NCBI GenBank assembly: GCA_964402115.1
Contig: CAYOBW010000026.1
Coordinates: 1 to 40,256 of the forward strand
DNA: 40,256 nucleotides
Direction: 5' to 3'
Source: CAYOBW01 sp964402115
Lineage (GTDB): Bacteria > Verrucomicrobiota > Kiritimatiellia > UBA8416 > CAYOBW01
Position numbers and translations under genes: made by a program. Shown one piece after another: positions 1 to 7,452 of the stretch. The notes beneath the pieces are model-generated. The model saw only the letters and a program-made list of their open reading frames with translations, was not told the DNA's origin and made no database searches. Every line of letters starts with the position of its first letter. The stretch's first letter is position 1.

Positions 1-15
1 ATAGCCCGCGGCTAC

Positions 16-61
16 GTTCCATATTCATGGGTCTTGCAGTCCTTATCCCTCGCATGGCACT
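16..61 (+). promoter_or_regulatory. Putative promoter of PATR gene 1 with half-conserved palindrome
   Basis: The sequence TTCATGGG (24-31) is followed three bases on by a -35-like TTGCAG (34-39). TTCATGGG and the -35 position have the same relative spacing at 2562-2577 and 10598-10613, upstream of genes 2 and 4. The expected -10 position (56-61, GGCACT) is poor, and the left arm of the palindrome is degenerate (CCAT at 19-22). This looks like a decayed or weaker version of the shared array promoter. The call rests on positional conservation, not on a strong -10. Confidence 0.35.
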
Positions 62-160
62 CTGCGCCCATGCAACCCGCACCGGCCACCAGTCGCGTAG
101 CCATTGTCGAGGGGTGCGGCTGACTGCGGGGTCGCGTTCGGGAACGGCGGGGGGTGGGGA

Positions 161-2311
161 ATGAAGATGCATCGAGCGGGCCTGCTCCATTCGCGTGCGC
201 TGGCGTGCGGCGTGGCGTCTCTGGCTGTGCTCTGCCGCGCGTATGCGGCCAGCGATACCTGGGTGGGCGACACATCGGCCAACTGGAACGCCGCCAACTG
301 GACCGGCGGCAACAGCCCTCCGCTCGGCGGGGATGCGCTGTTCTTCGGTGTGGCGGGCAGCGCGGGCACGACCCTGACCAACAACTTCGCCGCAGGCGTC
401 TCCTTCAGTGGCATTACGTTCAACGCCGGCGCCAGCGCCTATTCCTTCCGGCCGAACTGGACCCGGCTGACGGGCGACATCGTCAACAACAGCTCGGCGC
501 TGCAAACCCTCAACCTCGGGCACGAGCTCAGCAGCAACGTGCAGTTCAACGCCGCCAGCGGACCGCTGCAGTTCGGCGTGAACAACAGCATCAACCTGAA
601 CGGCCATACGCTGACGGTGGCCGGCGCGTACAACACGGCCATCAACCTTCCGATGTCTGGCGCCGGGGTCAATTCCAGGCTGGTGAAGAACGACGCCGGC
701 ACGCTGACTTTCGGCGCGAACGCAGCCTTCCAGGGCGGCCTGACCATCAACGGCGGCGCAGTCCGGGCAGCCGGTCTTGCCAACCTGGCCGGCAACGCCG
801 TGACCGTCAACGGCGGGGGCACGCTGGTCTTCGGCGTGAACGACACGTTCGGCCACGCGGGCATCACGGTGGTGAGTCCGCTGGTGGTCAACGACGGCGG
901 CAGGGTGACGACCACGAACAAGTTCACCACGCTGGGTCCGCTCACGCTCAACGGCGGTGCGCTGGCCGGCGCCGGGGGGGTGAACGCCGCCTACCAGATG
1001 TACTCGCTGGAGCAGGCCGTGAACGTGGGCGGAGGCAGCCCGTCGACGATCAGCGGCCCGGCGGCCGGCGGCACGACGTTCGGCGGCATCCACCTCGGCT
1101 CGTCAGCTAACAACACGATTGCCTTCAACGTGGCCGACGTCACGGCAGACGCCAGCCCCGATCTGACGGTGTCGGCGGCGTTGGTGGATCGCAATATCGG
1201 GCAGGGCGGCGGCGCCGGGGCCCTGACCAAGACCGGGGCGGGTACGCTGGCCCTGTTGGGCGGCGGCGCGTGGACGGGCGTGACGACGATCGACGCCGGC
1301 GTGGTGCAACTCGGGAAGCAGTCGCCCACCGCCGCGCAGTCCTGGGCGACGTCTGCGATTCGCGTTAACGCCGGCGCCGTGCTGCAGTTCGTCTCGCACG
1401 ACAACTTCGGCAACGCCGGCGGATTCCCGGCCACGGCCCTGGTTGTCAGCAACGCCACGGTGACCAGCACCGACTTCTTCAACACGCTCGGGCCTTTGAC
1501 GCTCAACGGCGGCTCGCTGCTGTCCGACGGCGGGCACTTCATGTGGGGCACGTACTGGTTGAAGGCGCCGGTCACCGTCACCGGCCACGTTCCCTCGACG
1601 CTGGCGACCACGGGCCGGGCCAACGCCCGCGTGGACCTGCTGCCGGCGCCCGGCACGGTCTTCAATGTTGAGGATGTGACCGGCGACGCTGCAGCCGATC
1701 TGACCGCGGCGGTGGTCCTGGCCAATCCGTCGGGCAGTGTGGGTGCGCTCACCAAGCAGGGGCCCGGCACGCTGCGGCTGACCGGCGCCAACATCTACGG
1801 CGGCACGACCGTGGTCAATGGCGGCACGCTGCTGGTTGACAGCGTCCACACGGGCGGCGGCGCCTACACCGTCGTCACCGGCATCCTCGGCGGCAGCGGC
1901 AGCATCCCCGGCGCCGTGACCGTCACCGGCGCGGGCACGCTTGCGCCGGGCGATACGAACAGCGTGGCCACGCTGACCGTCAACAACAGCGTGACGTTCA
2001 TCGACGCCGGTGTCCTTGACATCACTATCCAGGCGGCCGGGGCCGACCGGTTGATCCTGACGGGTGCCCTGTCGCTCAACGACGCGCGGCTGAGCGTGAC
2101 GGTACCGGCGGGCACGCATCTGGTCGACGGCACGGTTTATCCGATTGTCACGGGTTACACCAATCCCGCCCCCGGCTTCTTTGCCGGGTTGCCGGATGGC
2201 GCGGTGCTGCCGGCGGGCGCGGGCGGCTGCACCATTCGCTACGACGCCGCCAACAGTCAGATTACCCTCACCGCCCGCGGGGCTCTCGGCACCGTGCTGA
2301 TCGTCCGCTGA
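161..2311 (+). CDS. PATR repeat protein, type A tail (gene 1); gene 2/gene 3 hybrid
   Basis: Exported protein of 716 residues built of autotransporter-associated beta-strand repeats; probably a surface beta-helix. The ATG at 161 is preferred to an in-frame TTG at 104 because it follows a purine-rich GGGGTGGGGA and directly begins a signal peptide (about residues 1-29, cleavage near CRAYA/ASDTW). Three PATR motifs of the form LTK-x-G-x-GTL-x-L-x-G are visible. Residues 30 to about 362 match the start of gene 2, and about 365-716 match the end of gene 3 at near 90% by eye. The join falls inside a PATR motif. The C-terminus carries the GLP-x-GA...YDAAN...ITLTA domain and ends GTVLIVR. There is no 12-strand autotransporter barrel. 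Function unknown; adhesion or stalk role is inference from the repeat class. Confidence 0.88.
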   Translation: MKMHRAGLLHSRALACGVASLAVLCRAYAASDTWVGDTSANWNAANWTGGNSPPLGGDALFFGVAGSAGTTLTNNFAAGVSFSGITFNAGASAYSFRPNWTRLTGDIVNNSSALQTLNLGHELSSNVQFNAASGPLQFGVNNSINLNGHTLTVAGAYNTAINLPMSGAGVNSRLVKNDAGTLTFGANAAFQGGLTINGGAVRAAGLANLAGNAVTVNGGGTLVFGVNDTFGHAGITVVSPLVVNDGGRVTTTNKFTTLGPLTLNGGALAGAGGVNAAYQMYSLEQAVNVGGGSPSTISGPAAGGTTFGGIHLGSSANNTIAFNVADVTADASPDLTVSAALVDRNIGQGGGAGALTKTGAGTLALLGGGAWTGVTTIDAGVVQLGKQSPTAAQSWATSAIRVNAGAVLQFVSHDNFGNAGGFPATALVVSNATVTSTDFFNTLGPLTLNGGSLLSDGGHFMWGTYWLKAPVTVTGHVPSTLATTGRANARVDLLPAPGTVFNVEDVTGDAAADLTAAVVLANPSGSVGALTKQGPGTLRLTGANIYGGTTVVNGGTLLVDSVHTGGGAYTVVTGILGGSGSIPGAVTVTGAGTLAPGDTNSVATLTVNNSVTFIDAGVLDITIQAAGADRLILTGALSLNDARLSVTVPAGTHLVDGTVYPIVTGYTNPAPGFFAGLPDGAVLPAGAGGCTIRYDAANSQITLTARGALGTVLIVR
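246..1257 (+). repeat. Segment shared with gene 2 (copy at about 2757-3768)
   Basis: From ASDTWVGD to the motif KTGAGTL, the product of gene 1 follows that of gene 2 almost residue for residue. Examples are GDALFFG, PNWTRLTGDIVNNSS and LNLGHELSS in both. Similarity stops at the PATR motif near 1240-1265, after which gene 1 follows gene 3 instead. End points are approximate because they were read by eye. Confidence 0.75.
1258..2311 (+). repeat. Segment shared with gene 3 (copy at about 9480-10536)
   Basis: From WTGVTT to the stop codon, gene 1 and the end of gene 3 encode nearly the same protein (VQLGKQSP/LQLGKQSP, FVSHDNFGN, HFMWGTYWLKAPVTVTGH, LLPAPGTVFNVEDVTGD). Long stretches are also identical in DNA, for example around 1543-1560 and 9763-9780. 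This is either a recent duplication or ongoing gene conversion. Confidence 0.8.
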
Positions 2312-2358
2312 GCCTGGAAGGGTGCTCGGGCCGCAGGCCTCCGAACCTCCCACGGGAC

Positions 2359-2371
2359 GCCGGTATCCGGC
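2359..2371. other. Small hairpin after gene 1
   Basis: GCCGG-TAT-CCGGC forms a short perfect stem, extendable by one C-G pair, 47 bases past the stop codon. There is no T-tract. It may be a weak terminator or chance in GC-rich DNA. The rest of 2312-2417 shows nothing recognisable. Confidence 0.25.
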
Positions 2372-2417
2372 GCTGACATCCCCTCCGCCCTCCGTCCATT
2401 GCAGGACCGTATCGCCC

Positions 2418-2540
2418 CAGTGACAGCCGGGGGCTTACAAGGCACCTAACGGCCGGGACGGCCGTCTCCATCGCGTGGGCAGGCGACGGGGCGTGGAGAC
2501 GGCGGTCCCCGCCGTTAGCGCCCTCCCCCTCGCGCTACTG
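2418..2540. repeat. Palindromic intergenic element, copy 1 (REPIN/MITE-like)
   Basis: About 123 bases of nested inverted repeats. The inner arms are TAACGGCCGGGACGGCCGTC and its near complement ending GGTCCCCGCCGTTA. The degenerate outer ends are CAGTGAC and CTACTG. The same element lies in the opposite orientation at 22652-22770, where the ends are perfect. It encodes no transposase. Such elements are usually dispersed non-autonomous repeats; whether others exist in the genome cannot be seen here. Confidence 0.75.
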
Positions 2541-2554
2541 ATGCGTTACCCGGA

Positions 2555-2599
2555 ACCCATGTTCATGGGTGTGGCGGAAAGGGGGAGATGTGCTACACT
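2555..2599 (+). promoter_or_regulatory. Promoter of gene 2 with palindromic operator-like site
   Basis: ACCCATGTTCATGGGT (2555-2570) is a perfect 7+2+7 inverted repeat. It is followed by a -35-like TGGCGG (2572-2577), a 16-base spacer and an extended -10, TGC-TACACT (2591-2599). The same layout with identical spacing precedes gene 4. The palindrome abuts the -35 element, a position typical for an activator or repressor. The transcription start would lie near 2606, giving a leader of about 63 bases. The regulator is unknown. Confidence 0.6.
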
Positions 2600-2668
2600 A
2601 AGAAATCGTCAACGAATAGGCTGCAGCGACGCGGACACAACGGTTGTCCCGAACGGCATGAAGGGTGA

Positions 2669-5600
2669 ATGATGAAAACGAACCGATCAGGCGTGCTTTT
2701 CTTCCGTACGGTTGCTTGCGCGGCGGCGCTGCTGGCCACGCATTTCCAGGCTCACGCGGCCAGTGACACCTGGGTCGGCGACGCGTCGGTCAACTGGACC
2801 GGCGCCAACTGGACCGGCGGCAACAACCCCCCGCTGGCCGGGGACGCGCTGTTCTTCGGCGAGGCCGGCAGCTCGGGCACGACGCTGGTCAACGGCTTCT
2901 TGTCAGGCACATCCTTCAGCGGCATCACGTTCAACAGCGGCGCCAGCGCCTATACCATGAGTCCGAACTGGACCAGGCTGACAGGCGACATCGTCAACAA
3001 CAGCTCAGTGGCGCAAACCCTCAACCTCGGGCACGAGCTCAGCAGCAGCGTGCAGTTCAACGCCGCCAGCGGACCGCTGCAGTTTCTCGCGAACAACTCC
3101 ATCAACGTGAACGGCAACACGCTGACGGTGGCGGGCGCTTACAACACCACGATCAACATCACGGTAGGGGGCGGCGGGGCCAATTCCAAGGTGGTGAAGA
3201 ACGACAGCGGCACCCTGACGTTCGGCGTGAACGCATCCTTCCAGGGTGGCCTGACCATCCACGGTGGGGCCGTGCGGGTTCTGGGTCTCGCCAATCTGGC
3301 CAGCAACAGCATGACCGTGAACAGCGGCGGCACGCTGGTCTTTGCCGGGAACGATGCGTTTGGCGGCGCGGGTGTTACGGTGTTGAGTCCGCTGGCGATC
3401 AACGGCGGCGTGGTGACGACCACGAACAAGTTCACCACGCTGGGCCCGCTCACGCTGAACGGCGGCACGCTGAACGGCGCCGGGGGGGTGAACGCAGACT
3501 ACCAGATGTACTCGCTGGAACAGGCCGTGAACGTGGGCGGCAGCAGCCCTTCGACGATCAGCGGGCCGGCGGCCGGCGGCACGACGTATGGCGGCATTCA
3601 CCTCGGTTCGTCCGCCAATGCCACCATCACCTTCAATGTGGCCGATGCCACGCTGGACGCCAATCCGGACCTGACGGTGTCGGCGGCGTTGATGAATCGT
3701 AACGCGGGACAAGGCGGCGGCGCCGGCAGCCTGGCCAAAACCGGGGCGGGCACGCTGGTGCTCTCGGGCGCGAACATCTACACCGGGAGTACGCTGGTCC
3801 AGGTCGGCACGCTGCACGTCAACGGCGGCACGATTCCCGGGCCGGGGCTGATCGATGTGGGTTCGCTCGGCAACACGCCGAGCTTTATCCTCTCGTCCGG
3901 CAACGTGACGGCCGGGGGCCAGTTCGTCATCGGGGCGCACGGCACGTCCACAGGCACGCAGAGCGGCGGCAGCCTGACGGTCAATGCCCCGTTCTACATC
4001 GGCGGATACGCGGATGGCGGTGGAGGGACGGGGACGTATACGCAATCGGCCGGCACTGTGTCTGTGACGGGCGGCATCAACTTCAACGGAGGCGGGCCGA
4101 ACCACGGGGTCTACAACCTCAACGGCGGGATGCTGACCGTGAATACCATCGTGAAGAACGGCGGCTCCGGCACCGGCACCTTCAATTTCAACGGCGGTAC
4201 GCTGACGGCCCGGGGCGCCACGGCCACGTTTCTCCAGAATATCACTGCCGCGAACGTCCAGAATGGCGGCGCGGTGATCGATGACGGCGGCTTCGCTGTC
4301 ACCATCGCCCAGAATCTGCTCAACGGGGGCTCGGGCGGCCTGAACAAACTGGGCGGCGGCACGCTGACCCTCAGCGGGGCCAACACGTTCATCGGCGACA
4401 CGAAGGTCTCAGCGGGTACGCTGGCACTTGGCAATGCCCTGGCCTTGCAGAACAGCACCTTGGATCACAACACCTACGGCGGCACACTGAGCTTCGGCGC
4501 GCTTGCAGCCGCAACGTTCGGCGGGCTGAAGGGTGCCCAAGGCCTGGCCCTGCCGAACAGCTTCGCGCTGACCCTTGGCAATGGCGGCGCGAGCGCGGTG
4601 TACAGCGGCGCCCTCAGCGGAACCGGGGCGACGCTGACCAAGACCGGTGGCGGTACGCAGACCTTGAGCGGAGTCAACACGTACAGCGGAAATACGCTGG
4701 TCACGGGCGGCACGCTCTCGATTGGCGCGGGCGGTTCGCTGTCCAACACCGTCAAGATCAACGCGGTGACCGGCGGAACGCTGGCCATTGCCGGCACGGT
4801 AACCATTGCCAACAACGGCAACTTCGGCATCGGCTCAGGCATCTCGGGCACCACGGGCACGGTAACGGTGAATACCGGTGGCGTGCTCAACATCGGCGGT
4901 GGCAGCGGCGCCAACGTGGGGTATACCGCCATCGGCGGCAGCGACGCCGGCAACAACGGCCAGTATGGCTCCGGCACCCTCACCATCAACGACGGCGTGG
5001 TCAATGTGGCCGCCGGAGGCACCGGGCCGGGCGGTCTCGATGGCTCGCATCTCTGGCTGAACCCGTACGGCAACGCTGGCGCGGGCGCACCCAGCACGAT
5101 CAATCTGAACGGTGGCACGTTGAGCAGCGCGCGGCAGATAGCGAGCGGTTCCAACTACGCGGTTGTCAACTTCAACGGCGGCGCCCTGCAGGCCGCGGTC
5201 TCCGACACAACCGGCAATTTCCTCACGGTGACAACCGCCAACGTGCGCAATGGCGGGGCCGTCCTCGATCCGCAGACCTACAATCTTACGCTCGGCCAGA
5301 CCCTCATCCACTCCGGTATCGGCGGGGACAACGCCGTGGACGGCGGGCTGACCAAGAACGGTTCCGGCACGCTCACCCTCACCGCCACGGGCTCGTCGTT
5401 CAACGGCAACGTGACGGTCAGCCAGGGTACGCTCGTGGCCAATGGCCAGATGGGTGTCGCCAACCCGGTGACCAGCACCTTGGGCAACCCGCAGAGGGCC
5501 GGCCGCCTGATCACGGTCGAAGCCGGCGGGACGCTGTCGTTCCTGGCCCACGACGTGCTGGGCAATGCCGGGAGTACGCCGCAGGTGGCGCTCGTGGTCA

Positions 5601-7327
5601 ATGGCGGCGGCGTGAACAACGGCAGTGCCAAGTTTATCACGTTGGGCCCCGTCACCCTCAACGCGGGTACGCTGACGGCCAACGGCGGCGATTCGAACTG
5701 GGGCTCTTACTGGCCCAGGGGCACTGTCACCGTGACGGGTACGGCACCCTCCGCGATTGCCGCCGGCGCGGGCCCGAATGCGCGGGTCGACGTATCGCCC
5801 AGTCCCGGCACGACCTTCGACGTGGCCGACGTGACCGGCAACGCGGATCCCGACCTGACCATTGCGGTGCCGATCGGCAACCCCAGCGGCCAGATGGGCA
5901 TGCTGGTCAAGACCGGGCCGGGTACGCTGGCGCTGACTGCGGTGAGTTCCCACACGGGCGGCACGCAGATCGGCGGCGGCACGGTGCGCTTCGCCACGGG
6001 CGCGCTGGGCGGCAGTGGCACGGTTGCCTTCTCCGACAACGCCATGCTGCAGTGGGACGCGGGCAACACGACGGACATGTCCTCTCGCCTGCAGCTGCCG
6101 GGCGCGGGCAAACTGGCCACGCTCGACGTCGGCAGCAACCCGGTCACGCTGGCTGCGGCCATCAGCGGCGCCGGCGGGCTGGCCAAGCGCGGCAGCGACA
6201 CGCTGACGCTCAGCGGCGGCAACAGCTTCACCGGCAACATCGTCATCGACGAGGGGATCCTGAGGGACACCGTCCAGGCCAACAACGCCAACCCGACCGT
6301 CTCCGGCCTGGGCAACATGACGACGGTGGGGCGCACAATCACCATCAACGCGGGCGCCACGCTGTTGCTGGCGGCCTCCGACACGATGGGTTCCTTCCAG
6401 TACAAGACGCCCGTGGTGATCACGGTCAACGGCGGCACGCTCGCCAACGAAGCGCCGCGCTTCATGTCCATCGGCGACATCGTCCTGCAGAACGGCGGCC
6501 GGATCACCACCGCCAACGGCGCCGCCGCCGCATTCCAGACCTTCAACCTGCGCGGGAGCGTCACCGTCTCGGGCGCCTCGGGGTGTTTCTTCGACACGAC
6601 CGGGACGGTTAACTACGGCATTCACCTGGGCGGCACCACGATCCCCGCCACGACGTTCGACGTCGGCCAGACCGGGGACCCCGTCGCCGATCTGACGGTT
6701 CTCGTGCCGCTCCTGAACGAAGTCTACAACACCGGCGCGCTGATCAAGGCTGGCGCCGGCCGGATGATCATCGCCGCGGCTCCCGCCTACACCGGTACGA
6801 CCACGATCAACGGCGGCACGCTGCTGGTGAATGCCAACCACACCGTCGGCGGCGCCTATGGCGTGTCCGCGGGCGTGCTGGGCGGCAACGGCGCCATCGG
6901 CAGCGCCAGCGCGGCCGTGACCGTGGGCAGTTCCGGCATCCTGACCGCGGGGGACACCAACACCACGGCGACGCTCTCCGTCAACGGCAACGTGAGCTTC
7001 CTGGCGGGCGGCAAGCTGGTTGTCAACATTCAGCCGGGCGGCTATGACCAGATCGAGATGGTCGGCGGCGCGGGCACGTTCACGCCGGCCAACGGCGCCC
7101 TGGACCTCGTCGTGACGCCGCCCAGTTACCTGCCGGCGGTGGGCACGGAGTTCACGATCGTCAACCACTTCAGCGGCGGCTTGAGCAGCACGTTCAACGG
7201 GCTGCCCGAGGGCACGGAAATCCTGGGCGGCGCGCGCAGCTACGTGATCCACTATGACGGCGCCGGCCAGCGGATCTACCTGACCGCGCGCAAGATCGAT
7301 AACGGCACGATGTTCCTGATGCGGTAG
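2669..7327 (+). CDS. Large PATR repeat protein, type B tail (gene 2)
   Basis: Exported protein of 1552 residues, the largest of the array. It starts ATGATG after AAGGG (2661-2665), and either ATG may serve. Signal peptide about 1-30 (cleavage near FQAHA/ASDTW). Eight PATR motifs are visible. Modules in order: the gene 1-like front, a GGQFVIGAHGTS...NFNGG module (about 388-571), an NTYGG...GGLKGAQGLALP module (about 591-678), and three 'HD' modules with VVNGG...TLGP/VTLNAGTL...TFDVADVTG (about 218-368, 925-1091, 1198-1374). The C-terminal domain (about 1378-1552) has FNGLPEGTEI, VIHYDGAGQ and the tail VDNG-like DNGTMFLMR. No outer-membrane barrel, LPXTG or PEP-CTERM signal is seen. Followed by gene 3 across a hairpin-rich spacer. 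Probably a surface or matrix beta-helix; ligand unknown. Confidence 0.9.
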   Translation: MMKTNRSGVLFFRTVACAAALLATHFQAHAASDTWVGDASVNWTGANWTGGNNPPLAGDALFFGEAGSSGTTLVNGFLSGTSFSGITFNSGASAYTMSPNWTRLTGDIVNNSSVAQTLNLGHELSSSVQFNAASGPLQFLANNSINVNGNTLTVAGAYNTTINITVGGGGANSKVVKNDSGTLTFGVNASFQGGLTIHGGAVRVLGLANLASNSMTVNSGGTLVFAGNDAFGGAGVTVLSPLAINGGVVTTTNKFTTLGPLTLNGGTLNGAGGVNADYQMYSLEQAVNVGGSSPSTISGPAAGGTTYGGIHLGSSANATITFNVADATLDANPDLTVSAALMNRNAGQGGGAGSLAKTGAGTLVLSGANIYTGSTLVQVGTLHVNGGTIPGPGLIDVGSLGNTPSFILSSGNVTAGGQFVIGAHGTSTGTQSGGSLTVNAPFYIGGYADGGGGTGTYTQSAGTVSVTGGINFNGGGPNHGVYNLNGGMLTVNTIVKNGGSGTGTFNFNGGTLTARGATATFLQNITAANVQNGGAVIDDGGFAVTIAQNLLNGGSGGLNKLGGGTLTLSGANTFIGDTKVSAGTLALGNALALQNSTLDHNTYGGTLSFGALAAATFGGLKGAQGLALPNSFALTLGNGGASAVYSGALSGTGATLTKTGGGTQTLSGVNTYSGNTLVTGGTLSIGAGGSLSNTVKINAVTGGTLAIAGTVTIANNGNFGIGSGISGTTGTVTVNTGGVLNIGGGSGANVGYTAIGGSDAGNNGQYGSGTLTINDGVVNVAAGGTGPGGLDGSHLWLNPYGNAGAGAPSTINLNGGTLSSARQIASGSNYAVVNFNGGALQAAVSDTTGNFLTVTTANVRNGGAVLDPQTYNLTLGQTLIHSGIGGDNAVDGGLTKNGSGTLTLTATGSSFNGNVTVSQGTLVANGQMGVANPVTSTLGNPQRAGRLITVEAGGTLSFLAHDVLGNAGSTPQVALVVNGGGVNNGSAKFITLGPVTLNAGTLTANGGDSNWGSYWPRGTVTVTGTAPSAIAAGAGPNARVDVSPSPGTTFDVADVTGNADPDLTIAVPIGNPSGQMGMLVKTGPGTLALTAVSSHTGGTQIGGGTVRFATGALGGSGTVAFSDNAMLQWDAGNTTDMSSRLQLPGAGKLATLDVGSNPVTLAAAISGAGGLAKRGSDTLTLSGGNSFTGNIVIDEGILRDTVQANNANPTVSGLGNMTTVGRTITINAGATLLLAASDTMGSFQYKTPVVITVNGGTLANEAPRFMSIGDIVLQNGGRITTANGAAAAFQTFNLRGSVTVSGASGCFFDTTGTVNYGIHLGGTTIPATTFDVGQTGDPVADLTVLVPLLNEVYNTGALIKAGAGRMIIAAAPAYTGTTTINGGTLLVNANHTVGGAYGVSAGVLGGNGAIGSASAAVTVGSSGILTAGDTNTTATLSVNGNVSFLAGGKLVVNIQPGGYDQIEMVGGAGTFTPANGALDLVVTPPSYLPAVGTEFTIVNHFSGGLSSTFNGLPEGTEILGGARSYVIHYDGAGQRIYLTARKIDNGTMFLMR

Positions 7328-7333
7328 AGGTCC

Positions 7334-7392
7334 GGACGGCGCGGGAGCGCCGTCCCACGTAGGACGGTCCTCCAGGGCCGTCCTGATGGTTG
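7334..7392. repeat. Double-hairpin spacer repeat, copy 1
   Basis: Fifty-nine bases that recur without a mismatch at 13847-13905, each time between a type B and a type A gene. The first hairpin (7334-7355) has a perfect 9-bp stem GGACGGCGC/GCGCCGTCC around a GGGA loop. The second (7361-7384) pairs AGGACGG with CCGTCCT and extends inward. There is no T-tract, so it may stabilise the 3' end of the B transcript, attenuate read-through, or be a REP-type element. Confidence 0.8.
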
Positions 7393-7452
7393 CGGGCGCA
7401 ATGGGGGGGCGCAAACCGGTCCTTCCGTCCCGTCCCGCAGGCGGAGACGATC

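Noticed and set aside
2475..2672. Small + strand open frame before gene 2
   Set aside because: It translates the palindromic element and promoter of gene 2; no ribosome site and no recognisable protein.
6800..7327. Autotransporter barrel or PEP-CTERM anchor at the ends of the PATR proteins
   Set aside because: The last 200 residues contain no 250-300-residue barrel, no final phenylalanine pattern and no VPEP plus membrane helix plus arginine cluster.
4835..7414. Long antisense open frames inside the PATR genes (also 11291-14062 and 18170-20833 on the - strand)
   Set aside because: Their translations are arginine/alanine/histidine-rich low-complexity with no known motif, and they mirror the repeat codons of the real genes. 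They arise from high GC.
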